Source of the DNA: Chitinophaga silvisoli
GTDB lineage: Bacteria; Bacteroidota; Bacteroidia; Chitinophagales; Chitinophagaceae
Direction: 5' to 3'
Assembly (NCBI RefSeq): GCF_003412465.1
Contig: NZ_QTJV01000004.1
Span: 620,001 to 684,000 of the forward strand
Length of the DNA: 64,000 bases
Of the stretch, positions 1-8,038 are shown in pieces. The notes under the pieces are model-generated. The model was not told where the DNA came from and made no database searches. It worked only from the letters and a program-made list of their open reading frames with translations. A program made the position numbers and the translations under genes. Each line of letters opens with the position of its first letter. The stretch's first letter is position 1.

Positions 1-515
1 AAACCTGCAAAAGCAGGCCCTACCAATCTCGCCGCATTAAATGCAGAAGAGTTGAGCGCAATCGCATTCGGCAAATCTTCTTTATTATCTACCAGGTCAA
101 CCATCAGTGATTGCCGGGCGGTAGTATCAAATGTATTAATAATACCCTGGGCCAGGCTCAGCGTAGCTATCATCATAATATTATAATAGCTTAACCAGAC
201 AATGAGTGCCAGGATCCCCGCCTGCACCATCAGGCCGATCTGGGTAATAAACACTATTTTATATTTATCATGCCTGTCAATGAAACTACCGGCATAAGGA
301 GCAAGAACAAGGGAAGGGATCAAACTTAAGAAGGTGACTAATCCTAATAAAAAGGTAGAGCCCGTGATCCGGTAAACTAACCAGCTGATTGCGACTCTTT
401 GCATCCAGGTACCAATGAGAGAAACGGATTGACCTGTAAAGTGTAATCTAAAGTTCTTGTGTTTAAGTGAACGAAATATGGATGAATTATAAATAAATGA
501 CCTAACTATCCTCAT
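1..515 (-). CDS. MFS exporter, N-terminal part (truncated by window edge)
   Basis: The first 171 codons of a major facilitator transporter are visible; the gene runs off the left edge. The start is ATG at 515, giving MRIVRSFIYNSSIFRSLKHK. A following segment with VSLIGTWMQRVAISWLVY and, later, PYAGSFIDRHDKYKIV (the usual loop 2-3 position) and TFDTTARQSLMVDLVD matches the MFS_3/EntS-like group of proton-driven exporters in the inner membrane. It is divergent from a MarR regulator 185 bp away, which suggests that MarR controls it. A -7 element and a palindrome lie between them. Substrate cannot be told from the sequence. I am sure of the superfamily and less sure of the subgroup. Confidence 0.85.
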   Translation of the reverse strand, partial: MRIVRSFIYNSSIFRSLKHKNFRLHFTGQSVSLIGTWMQRVAISWLVYRITGSTFLLGLVTFLSLIPSLVLAPYAGSFIDRHDKYKIVFITQIGLMVQAGILALIVWLSYYNIMMIATLSLAQGIINTFDTTARQSLMVDLVDNKEDLPNAIALNSSAFNAARLVGPAFAG

Positions 516-533
516 ATGCTAAACTTAATTGAT

Positions 534-562
534 AAAGTTACTTTACAAAAGTACAACTTTTT
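534..562. promoter_or_regulatory. Inverted repeat overlapping the MFS promoter, candidate MarR operator
   Basis: AAAGTTACTTT (534-544) faces AAAAGTACAACTTTT (547-561), an imperfect palindrome that covers the -7 element of the MFS gene. MarR dimers typically bind such sites in the divergent intergenic region. Binding is inferred only. Confidence 0.4.
546..553 (-). promoter_or_regulatory. -7 promoter element of the MFS gene
   Basis: On the minus strand this is TACTTTTG, matching the Bacteroidota housekeeping -7 consensus TAnnTTTG, about 30 bp before the ATG at 515. No clear -33 TTG was found. Confidence 0.45.
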
Positions 563-688
563 AAGCAAACGAAAACGATAAATTAGTACCTAAATACCCA
601 CTCTTATGCCTTATTACTGAAAATTAAGCTAATTTTACACTGAAAAGTAGAAAAGCAGGGAGCCGAAGGAAATTCAAAAAAACTAAAG

Positions 689-696
689 TACCTTTG
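689..696 (+). promoter_or_regulatory. -7 promoter element directly before the MarR gene
   Basis: TACCTTTG matches TAnnTTTG and ends only 4 bp before the ATG at 701. Transcription would start at or next to the A of ATG, so the mRNA would be leaderless. Confidence 0.55.
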
Positions 697-700
697 TAAA

Positions 701-1132
701 ATGTCTAAAACCTATGAGGTAGCTGCTTCCTTACGTAGCACCGTTACTCGCCTCACCAGGCAACTGCGAAAACAAAATATTACCTCCGCGTTCTCCAATG
801 CCGAGCTCCTCACTATGGGCTTACTGGACCAACACGGTAGCATGCTCCCCTCTGCCCTGGCCGACCTTGAACGCATCTCTGCACAGGCTATTTCACAGAT
901 TATCAACAGATTAGTTGACGCAGGTGTCGTAGACCGCAGCGGCGACGAGTCAGACAAAAGAAAAGTACTCATCACCCTCACCGAAGCCGGCAAGACCCAC
1001 CTCGACGAAAACCGCAGGATTAAGGAAGAATGGCTCGTGAAAGCAATGGACAACCTCTTCTCCACCGAGGAACTCGCACTCATCGAAGCTTTCCTCCCAC
1101 TCCTCCAAAGATTAGCCGAATACAACGGATAA
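701..1132 (+). CDS. MarR-family transcriptional regulator
   Basis: A 143-residue winged-helix repressor of the MarR family, the usual length for the family. Residues about 35-100 hold the DNA-binding domain: helices with SNAELLTMGLL and ISAQAISQIINRLVDAGVV, then the wing with DESDKRKVLITLTEAG, which is the typical MarR beta-hairpin signature (D-x-R). The long flanking helices form the dimer interface. It is divergent from the MFS exporter, the standard arrangement in which a MarR protein represses an efflux gene and is released by a small ligand. The start codon follows a -7 element by 4 bp, so there is no room for a ribosome binding site. Confident for family; target and ligand are inferred. 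Confidence 0.92.
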   Translation: MSKTYEVAASLRSTVTRLTRQLRKQNITSAFSNAELLTMGLLDQHGSMLPSALADLERISAQAISQIINRLVDAGVVDRSGDESDKRKVLITLTEAGKTHLDENRRIKEEWLVKAMDNLFSTEELALIEAFLPLLQRLAEYNG

Positions 1133-1198
1133 GGACCACTTAATAAGCAGCCCTATCCAAAAATAAAATTATAAAGTTCCTATACGTTATAATATACT

Positions 1199-1206
1199 TA
1201 TATTTG
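1199..1206 (+). promoter_or_regulatory. Possible -7 element for the TPR gene
   Basis: TATATTTG fits TAnnTTTG in an AT-rich stretch, and would give a leader of about 167 nt before the ATG at 1379. The region is AT-rich, so a chance match is possible. Confidence 0.3.
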
Positions 1207-1378
1207 TAAAATCAATAGTTTAAATCAGAAATTACAGGCAATCAGATACTTTGGTGTCTAAATTGACATGGACCCAAGTCAGTAAATGTCAGATTGTAGT
1301 AAAAACAATGTTATTTCATCTGTTTCCGGGTACCCCTGTGCAGAAGATTAGCTTGATTATTTATCCGTCCTAGATCCT

Positions 1379-2371
1379 ATGATGACTATGAAACATTTAT
1401 TTACGCTTCTTCTATTATGCTCTTTGTCCACCACTACCATTCTGGCTCAGAATTACAAACAGGAGTTCGAAAAATTATGTGAACAGGGGGATACAATTAA
1501 ACAGAAGAAATTGTTAGAAAAGTGGGAAAAAGGCCGTCCTAACGATGCAGAACTGTACATCGCCTATTTCAATTTCTATGTAAGCCGGAGTAAAACTGAG
1601 ATTGTTACCAAAGTACCCCACCCTGACGCTGACAAAAAACCCAAAGCTAAAAAACAGGCAGGTTATACCAGCGAAATCGGCTACAGAGCCGAACCACTGG
1701 GCAGAGGTTTCAAATACATCAACGCCGGCATCGCCAAATACCCCGACCGCCTCGATATGCGATTCGGTAAAGTATATATGCTCGGCGAGACCTATAAATA
1801 TGCAGCCCTCACCCAGGAACTGGTCAACGTATTGAACTACTCCACTACCATCGAAAACAAATGGAAATGGACTGACAACAAACCCCTGGAAAAGCCTGAA
1901 GAATTCATGCTCAGCGCTATCCAGGAATACGTAGCTACCATCTACAACTCCGGCAAAAGCCAGGCTGACAATATGAAAGAAATAGCCGAAACCGTACTGA
2001 AATACTATCCCAAACACGTGGAAAGCCTGTCAGATCTCGGTATCGTATATACGATGAAAGGGGACCTCAATATGGCACTCAGGTACTTCCTGAAAGCTAC
2101 CGCCATTGAACCCAAAGACTTCATCGTTCTCAACAACATCGCTAACATTTACAATAAAAAGAAAGATACCACTAATGCCGTGAAGTACTACGAACAGGCA
2201 TTGAAATACGGGGACACCGAAGCGAAAGAACTCGCCAACAAAGAACTGAAAAGACTAAACAGGAAACCAGCTGAGAAAACAAACACTGCTGCAAAAGCAA
2301 AAACAACTGCTCCAGCAAAGAAAACAGCCGCCACTTCCACAAACAAAAAGGCCCCTAAGAAAAAATCTTAA
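1379..2371 (+). CDS. Secreted TPR-repeat protein with lysine/alanine-rich tail
   Basis: A 330-residue protein. Residues 1-23 form a signal peptide (LFTLLLLCSLSTTTILAQ), so it is exported, probably to the periplasm. The body is helical and residues about 205-285 contain two clear TPR units (HVESLSDLGIVYTMKGDLNM... and DFIVLNNIANIYNKKKDTTN...). The last 45 residues are almost only K, A, T, P and N, a basic disordered tail that could touch nucleic acid or cell-wall polymers. Function is unknown; TPR proteins scaffold other proteins. It starts with two adjacent ATGs plus a third at codon 4; the third also fits the signal peptide. The gene is convergent with the small membrane protein downstream, and no strong terminator separates them. 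Confidence 0.8.
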   Translation: MMTMKHLFTLLLLCSLSTTTILAQNYKQEFEKLCEQGDTIKQKKLLEKWEKGRPNDAELYIAYFNFYVSRSKTEIVTKVPHPDADKKPKAKKQAGYTSEIGYRAEPLGRGFKYINAGIAKYPDRLDMRFGKVYMLGETYKYAALTQELVNVLNYSTTIENKWKWTDNKPLEKPEEFMLSAIQEYVATIYNSGKSQADNMKEIAETVLKYYPKHVESLSDLGIVYTMKGDLNMALRYFLKATAIEPKDFIVLNNIANIYNKKKDTTNAVKYYEQALKYGDTEAKELANKELKRLNRKPAEKTNTAAKAKTTAPAKKTAATSTNKKAPKKKS

Positions 2372-2403
2372 GGACCTCTCAAAGTGTTTTACACGACGCT
2401 CTT

Positions 2404-2772
2404 TTACTTTATCGATTGTAAAAGATTGCAGAACTCTAACTTCTGATCCGATGTAAGGAAGGAGTTAGCTATTGTTTCATTGATTAAATCGCTGGTTAGA
2501 GAGAATTCATCATAAAGATCATTCTGCTGAACACCGTACTTTTTTGCGGTGGAAAATCTTACGGCCATTAAGATCTCTTTTGAGGGAACCTTTTTTTCTA
2601 CCAGCAACGGTCTGATGGAATACAACATTTCATTATTGGCAATCTCTAACTTCTTGATGTAGTCAGTCTTGCCGTTCTTAGAAAAGAAATGTCGTGTCAG
2701 TAAAAAAACAATCAAGGAAGCCAAAATTCCAAAGATTGCTACGTAAACAGTGCTGTCTTGTAAGTGTATCAT
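2404..2772 (-). CDS. Small single-pass membrane protein of unknown function
   Basis: A 122-residue protein I do not recognise. Residues 8-26 are one hydrophobic helix (VYVAIFGILASLIVFLLT) followed by basic residues, so the C-terminal about 95 residues should lie in the cytoplasm. That part is mixed charged and helical, with no enzyme motif. It stands alone: convergent with the TPR gene upstream and separated from the GH92 gene by about 200 bp holding a hairpin. Coding potential is supported by its length, the coherent membrane topology and the lack of a better frame; it may be restricted to close relatives. Confidence 0.65.
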   Translation of the reverse strand: MIHLQDSTVYVAIFGILASLIVFLLTRHFFSKNGKTDYIKKLEIANNEMLYSIRPLLVEKKVPSKEILMAVRFSTAKKYGVQQNDLYDEFSLTSDLINETIANSFLTSDQKLEFCNLLQSIK

Positions 2773-2914
2773 AGGTAAACTAAAAATGAGCGTATAAATA
2801 CATTCAAAATATACGCAATGTATGGGGGATTAGTTTCATAAAACCTATGATCCAAACAAGATTTATATTGTAATTTTTTATTATTAGCCAACAAGTGACT
2901 GGATATCAATATGA

Positions 2915-2948
2915 TTCCAGAAGGGTATAATTTTTTACACTTCTGGAA
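2915..2948. repeat. Hairpin between small membrane protein and GH92
   Basis: TTCCAGAAG (2915-2923) and CTTCTGGAA (2940-2948) are perfect 9-bp arms with a 16-nt AT-rich loop, just downstream of the GH92 stop on the minus strand. It may be a weak terminator, but no T-run follows it. Confidence 0.4.
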
Positions 2949-2974
2949 GCTGAGTATATGTACTTAACAGGCCC

Positions 2975-5083
2975 CTACAAATGCGAAGGCTTATCCCCCA
3001 TCTCCAACTCCAACGTACCACCATTCACCAATTCCTCATGCGTAAAAAACAAATCCTTCCGCTCTTTTCCATTCATTTTCACACCCTGTACATATTTGTT
3101 CACCGCTGAACAATTATGTGCCACCATTGTAAAATCCTTCCCATTCTCCAGGTGCACGACGACCTTACTAAACACCGGACTGCCTATCGTATACACCGGC
3201 TCACCCGCCGTAACCGGGTAGAACCCTATCGACGAAAACACCACAAAGGCACTCATTCCACCCCCATCCTCATCTCCCGGTATGCCAAACTGGTTGTCTT
3301 TGAACCAGATATCCAGCAGCGAACGAATCATTCTTTGCGTCTTCCACCCCTTCCCTACATAATTATATAAGTAGGGAATATGAAAACCCGGCTCATTCCC
3401 CATCGAAAACTGCCCCATTAAGCCGGTAGCGTCGGGAAACTTCGCCCAGAACTGGTAACGCTGCCTGCCCAACTCCGCATGAAACAAGGTATCCAGCTTC
3501 CGCTCAAACCTTTCCCTGCCGCCAAATAATTGAATCAACCCCGGGATATCGAACGCTACCTGCCATTGATATGTCCAGCCATTATTCTCATCATAATAAT
3601 CCCGGCCACCCGGTCCGCCATCCCATCCCGGATCTATATCAATCCAATGATGTTGCTCATCCTTCGGCATAAAAAATTCTTTCTCCGCATTCCACAGGTT
3701 CATATAAGCCCTTGCCCGCTTTTCAAATAACAAAGCATCACTGTCATGCCCCAACTCCTTTGCCAGTTTCCCCAATGCCCAGTCATCATAACTATGTCCT
3801 AATGTCACCGCTACCGCCTGCCGCTTCTCAAATGTATCTACCTCCGGTATGATTTCTTTTTCACCAGGCCGTAATGCAGGATAGTAACCATTGTGATTAT
3901 AAAATTCGTCCAGCCATGTCAGCCTTCCATTTCTCCAGGGCAGCATCGTCGCCTGCAATGCATTCTTCTTCATTCCTTCATAAGCCTTCTCTACATCTGC
4001 TATGTGCAAACCCTTCCTGTATGCATCTAAAAATATGATGGTGGAATGAAATCCATTCATACAGGCATGATCTCCAAACAGGCGTGGAAACTGTGGCATC
4101 CATCCACTCTGCTCATACATCCGCACATAAGACGCTAACATATCTTCTTCCTGGTGCGGATGCAATATCATCCGCAGAGGATGCATGGCCTGATAAGTAT
4201 CCCAGGCCGCATCATCCACATAAAAAGGCCGTACATCTGCATGCACCTGTTTGTCAAAACCACTGTAATAAGCTCCTTCTTCACTGATATTTACCATGCG
4301 CTCATGACAGCGGTAAAGCGCTGTAAAAAACGCACGGCGCTGTGCCTCCGTTCCCCCTTCCACACTGATCTGGTTCATTATTCTGTGCCATGCAGCTCTC
4401 GCCGTTTCCTCTATTTCTGCAAACCCTTTTCCCGCCAGCTCCTGTTCAAAACTCACTTTCGCAGCTGCCACACTGATGTAAGAGATAGCATACTTTAAAG
4501 CGACCACACCATCCTTAAATGTCAGTGCTCCATCGTAAGGACTATCAAACTGGCCATACAAATACACCTTTGTATCTCCATGATACAGGCTGCTGCCTGA
4601 AATCTCTCCGTTCCCGTTCAGCACCCACTTATCCACAGGTGATAGCAATATGCGATGTACAGCATGTGCAGGATACGTAAACCTGTACATGCCGCATTTC
4701 TTTCCCGGTGCATATTCTACCAGTATCTGATCTTCTACCAGCCAATTGCGGTAATACCAGGGATGAATTTCTTCCAGCTCATGATCATAGAGTTGTTTCC
4801 TCTCCCAGCGTGTACTGTCTGTCACCGGCTTGATACAAAACACTTCTCCTGCATTGTGCCCTACTACCTGTAAAGGAAATGCAGTAATCTGATCATCGGT
4901 ATAATCTTTTCGTAAAGGATACACCCTGATCATTTGATTGGGTCGGTGCAATTGTGGGCGGGTTGCTTGTAGTAATGGTGAGATGTTACCAATGGTTGGG
5001 TCTATATAATTTTCGTTTCCCGCCGGAGCTGCCGGGCGGCAACAACACAGCAATAAAAGTGGAATGAGTACAGCAGGTCGCAC
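2975..5083 (-). CDS. GH92 alpha-mannosidase, lipoprotein
   Basis: A 702-residue glycoside hydrolase family 92 enzyme, a calcium-dependent inverting exo-alpha-mannosidase that trims N-glycans or mannans. Residues 1-15 are a signal ending in CCC, a lipoprotein signal. The N-terminal beta-sandwich starts with YIDPTIGNISPLLQATRPQ. The (alpha/alpha)6 barrel carries GNEPGFHIPYLYNYVG, holding the catalytic-acid Glu region, and GDEDGGGMSAFVVFSSIGFYP, holding the Asp pair that activates water. Both motifs are intact, so it should be active. It follows SusC-SusD-EEP in the same direction, but a 165-bp gap with a large palindrome lies between. Linkage specificity (alpha-1,2, 1,3 or 1,4) cannot be read from the sequence. 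Confident for the family. Confidence 0.93.
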   Translation of the reverse strand: MRPAVLIPLLLLCCCRPAAPAGNENYIDPTIGNISPLLQATRPQLHRPNQMIRVYPLRKDYTDDQITAFPLQVVGHNAGEVFCIKPVTDSTRWERKQLYDHELEEIHPWYYRNWLVEDQILVEYAPGKKCGMYRFTYPAHAVHRILLSPVDKWVLNGNGEISGSSLYHGDTKVYLYGQFDSPYDGALTFKDGVVALKYAISYISVAAAKVSFEQELAGKGFAEIEETARAAWHRIMNQISVEGGTEAQRRAFFTALYRCHERMVNISEEGAYYSGFDKQVHADVRPFYVDDAAWDTYQAMHPLRMILHPHQEEDMLASYVRMYEQSGWMPQFPRLFGDHACMNGFHSTIIFLDAYRKGLHIADVEKAYEGMKKNALQATMLPWRNGRLTWLDEFYNHNGYYPALRPGEKEIIPEVDTFEKRQAVAVTLGHSYDDWALGKLAKELGHDSDALLFEKRARAYMNLWNAEKEFFMPKDEQHHWIDIDPGWDGGPGGRDYYDENNGWTYQWQVAFDIPGLIQLFGGRERFERKLDTLFHAELGRQRYQFWAKFPDATGLMGQFSMGNEPGFHIPYLYNYVGKGWKTQRMIRSLLDIWFKDNQFGIPGDEDGGGMSAFVVFSSIGFYPVTAGEPVYTIGSPVFSKVVVHLENGKDFTMVAHNCSAVNKYVQGVKMNGKERKDLFFTHEELVNGGTLELEMGDKPSHL

Positions 5084-5114
5084 AAATGTTTTTTGAAAGT
5101 ATAAGACAAAAAAA

Positions 5115-5223
5115 GAGGTTGTATCAAAAAGTAAAATTTCCGGGATTTAATTCGGAACCTGATGGAGAGAATTCTCTTTATTCTGAATGCTGGATTCCAT
5201 CAAATTACTTTTGATACAACCTC
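5115..5223. mobile_element. 109-bp MITE-like palindromic element with IS-like ends
   Basis: The ends are GAGGTTGTATCAAAAAGTAA (5115-5134) and, inverted, GAGGTTGTATCAAAAGTAA (5223-5205): 15 bp are identical before a one-base slip. The start GAGG-TG-TCAAAA resembles terminal repeats of IS1182/IS5-type transposons as I remember them. Inside are further small palindromes (AGAGAATTCTCT at 5166-5177, TTCCG/CGGAA, GATGGA/TCCATC), so the whole piece can fold as one long hairpin. It has no coding capacity and no visible target duplication. It lies between the GH92 and EEP genes and may act as a terminator for the EEP transcript. Confidence 0.55.
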
Positions 5224-5247
5224 CGGGTTTCCGTAGGATAGTATAAA

Positions 5248-6174
5248 TTATTTAGCGCTAATGACTGCCATTACAGGGAAGTGGTCTGAAGGCTCTCTTG
5301 CAGTAAACTTTTGCAGACCTACTTCTTTAGGAAAATTACCTGAATCAGTTTTAGTTGCATCCGCATCCTGGCTGCGATAAGAATCTGTCAGGATACCATA
5401 CTTCTGTACTTTAAACTGCTTCGTGAGGAAGATGTGATCAATACGGCTGTTCGTCATGCTATTTGATTTAAATGCATTGAAGGTACCGTTCAGCGCATAG
5501 CGGATTGCGGTGGTTTCATATGCATCTTTCAGCAAGCCTGAATTATTGATCAGCTGATAGGATTCACTGGTCTGATCTACGTTGAAGTCACCCGTCAGGA
5601 TAGTTGGTGTAGTACCGGCCATCGTCTTGATTTTCTCCATCACCAGCTTGGCACTTTCCGCTCTTGCTACTACACCAATGTGGTCCATGTGCAGGTTGAA
5701 GAAGAAGAAAGTAAAACCGGTTTTGATTTCCTTAAATTTACCCCATGAGCAAATTCTTGGCAGTACTGCATCCCATCCCTTGTTAGGTTTATCAGTCACT
5801 GTAGACATCCAGAAATCTCCCTTTTCCAGCAGTTTGAACTTAGCAGTGTTATAGAAGATAGCAGAATGTTCTCCCTTATCTTTTCCATCATCACGCCCTA
5901 CACCGATGTAAGCATAACCAGGCAGGCTTTCTTTGATATTCTCCAGCTGATCTTTCAGGCACTCCTGTGTCCCGAATATATCAAACCCATGAAACTGTAT
6001 CAACGAAGCTATCACCGGGTAACGTTGCTGCCAGCCATCGCCGCGCTGTGCATCACCATTGTCATGGTTGTTGTTGCGCATGTTGTAAGTGCCTACCGTA
6101 AACTGCTGTGCACTCACAGCTGTAGTCATTACGGCAAAGCAAGCCATCATAAAGAACCATTTTTTCATCTGCAT
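5248..6174 (-). CDS. Secreted endonuclease/exonuclease/phosphatase (EEP) family hydrolase
   Basis: A 308-residue metal-dependent phosphohydrolase with an N-terminal signal peptide (FMMACFAVMTTAVSAQQ). All EEP fold motifs are present: the Asn in TYNMRNNN, the metal-binding Glu in FGTQECLKD, the His in NLHMDHIG, the TGDFNVD loop, RIDHIFLT, and the final SDHFPVMAVI catalytic His. The fold cleaves phosphodiester or phosphomonoester bonds in nucleic acids, sphingomyelin, inositol phosphates and sugars. It starts 20 bp after the SusD stop, so it belongs to the SusC-SusD transcript, and its secretion argues for a glycan or glycolipid substrate rather than DNA repair. A phosphodiester on mannan or a GPI-type glycan would fit the nearby GH92, but this is inference. 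Confidence 0.88.
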   Translation of the reverse strand: MQMKKWFFMMACFAVMTTAVSAQQFTVGTYNMRNNNHDNGDAQRGDGWQQRYPVIASLIQFHGFDIFGTQECLKDQLENIKESLPGYAYIGVGRDDGKDKGEHSAIFYNTAKFKLLEKGDFWMSTVTDKPNKGWDAVLPRICSWGKFKEIKTGFTFFFFNLHMDHIGVVARAESAKLVMEKIKTMAGTTPTILTGDFNVDQTSESYQLINNSGLLKDAYETTAIRYALNGTFNAFKSNSMTNSRIDHIFLTKQFKVQKYGILTDSYRSQDADATKTDSGNFPKEVGLQKFTAREPSDHFPVMAVISAK

Positions 6175-6194
6175 CTATTTTTATAAAATGATAA

Positions 6195-8018
6195 TTACAA
6201 ATTCTCCCATCCAGGATTCTGCACCAGCTTATTGTTCAGCTGCAGCTCTGTGTAGGGTAATGGATACAGGTAGCGGAAGTCTGCCCAGTTGACCCTGGCA
6301 ATGTTATCCAGCCACTTGATCTCTCCATAGGTGCCATGAGACAACTGCGTAGGATTTGTTACACCACTCACGGTAGGCGCTACACTAATGTATGTCACAC
6401 CGCTCACCTGGGTAGCAGGCAGCGTCTGGTAGAAACATACATCCAATACACCATCACCATTCAGGTCCATTGGCACATCCAGCGCTGGTACATACATACC
6501 ATTCCACTGCTGTACCAACAGCTCACCATCATTCCATCTTACCAGGTCATAGTAACGGAAACCTTCCAATACCAGCTCTATACCACGCTCTCTCCTGATC
6601 TCCAGGATCGTTGCATCGGTAGGATCACCAGCTTTGTTAAAATAGTTGGTAGTTAAATACGGATCAGCCACGGTTGGTTTTGTAGTAGTACCACTGGTAA
6701 TACCAGCTCTTGCCCTCAATGCACCCACTGTAGCTGCCCAATCGGCATCAGTCAGTGTACTCAGTTCAGCTTTGGCTTCCGCATAGTTCAACAGTATTTC
6801 TGCATAACGCATGATACAGATAGAATTCGTATTGTTGGACCCTCCATCATAATAGGTGTCATCAAGACTCCATTTTTTAGGCATATAGCCAGTGTAAGTA
6901 TAAGAAAATACCGGCGGAGCAGCAACAGTTTTTCCATTATCGGTACGGGTATATCCACTCGTACGGATAGTTTGTGACAGACGCAGGTCCCTGTTCTTTG
7001 TTTCTTCTGCGAATGGCTTGGTTTCATAACCAGCCACATTGGTGAAAGGTGTACCATCGATGTTCAGGTAAGTGTTGATAAACTTACGTGTTAAGCTCAG
7101 GCGCACACCATAAGTAGCACTTGTAAAATACCAGTTAGCATCGTTGAAGACTGACAGGGTGCTGCTCGCAACGTTTGCCAGCATTACTTCTGAAGCTACA
7201 GGAGCTGCACTGATGAACAGCTGGCGGTAAGCACCACTGGTTCCACCAGACTGATTCAGGCTATAACCACCCTTATCCATTACTACCTTCGCAGCATCTG
7301 CCGCAGCCTGTAACAAAGCAGGCGCATCAGCAGTAAGCCCCAGTGAAGTATGGTATTTTCTGTAAGTACCTTCGAAGAGGCAGACACGGGATTTCAAACC
7401 ATACGCAGTATACTTTGTGATCTGGCTGGAACTTGCATCACTAGCCAGTGAGATATTGGCAGCTGCATAATCCAGGTCAGCTATAATAGAGTCCATCACC
7501 AGCTTACGGCTATCACGCGCTGCATAGAGTGAGGAATCAGCAATACCCATTGGCGTGCCTATCCAGGGCACATCACCATAACGTTTTACTTTGTCAAAGT
7601 AGAACCATGCACGGAAGAAACGCGCTAAACCATTATAGTTGTTACGGATGGTCTCCGATACCGCAGGGTTATTATTGTTCGCCAGGAAATAGTTGATGTT
7701 ACGCAGTTTGGTCCATTTCCAGTTGTCGATTTCCGCCTGTACACGGGAGTTGTAAGCACCATCGCGCAGGAAATCGGGCACGGCATTCACCGCACTGTAG
7801 TCGGCCATCGCATCACCTCTGAACACATCGCCCATAGCAGGCAGTACATCGTAAAATGAATTGGCGTATAATTTCAGACCGGCTTCATTACCGAAAATCG
7901 CATCTCTGTCAGCAGTAGATACCGGACGCTGATCAAGCTCCTTGGAACAGCTGCCCGCCAGTACCCACAACACCAGCGCCATCGAGGTCCATTTCAACCG
8001 GGTAATATATTTTTGCAT
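6195..8018 (-). CDS. SusD/RagB-family glycan-binding lipoprotein (locus 1)
   Basis: A 607-residue outer-surface lipoprotein that captures oligosaccharides and lids the partner SusC barrel. The signal ends in VLWVLAGSC, with the lipid-bearing Cys at residue 24. The SusD-type TPR helices follow (NNYNGLARFFRAWFYFDKVKRYGDVPWI is the classic helix pair), and the C-terminal half has the usual MRYAEILLNYAEAKAEL, RRERGIELVLEGFRYYDLVRW and the final PLPYTELQLNNKLVQNPGW. It starts 20 bp after the SusC stop and is followed at 20 bp by the EEP gene. Length is slightly above the 500-580 usual for the family. Ligand unknown; GH92 in the locus suggests a mannose-containing glycan. Confidence 0.95.
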   Translation of the reverse strand: MQKYITRLKWTSMALVLWVLAGSCSKELDQRPVSTADRDAIFGNEAGLKLYANSFYDVLPAMGDVFRGDAMADYSAVNAVPDFLRDGAYNSRVQAEIDNWKWTKLRNINYFLANNNNPAVSETIRNNYNGLARFFRAWFYFDKVKRYGDVPWIGTPMGIADSSLYAARDSRKLVMDSIIADLDYAAANISLASDASSSQITKYTAYGLKSRVCLFEGTYRKYHTSLGLTADAPALLQAAADAAKVVMDKGGYSLNQSGGTSGAYRQLFISAAPVASEVMLANVASSTLSVFNDANWYFTSATYGVRLSLTRKFINTYLNIDGTPFTNVAGYETKPFAEETKNRDLRLSQTIRTSGYTRTDNGKTVAAPPVFSYTYTGYMPKKWSLDDTYYDGGSNNTNSICIMRYAEILLNYAEAKAELSTLTDADWAATVGALRARAGITSGTTTKPTVADPYLTTNYFNKAGDPTDATILEIRRERGIELVLEGFRYYDLVRWNDGELLVQQWNGMYVPALDVPMDLNGDGVLDVCFYQTLPATQVSGVTYISVAPTVSGVTNPTQLSHGTYGEIKWLDNIARVNWADFRYLYPLPYTELQLNNKLVQNPGWENL

Positions 8019-8038
8019 GTTATTGCTTATTTTAATTT

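Noticed and set aside
712..1125. Long open frames opposite real genes (for example here, 29706-30218, 46979-47560, 50282-50941, 55400-55945)
   Set aside because: They lie antisense to well-supported genes, have low-complexity composition, and no domain or promoter support.
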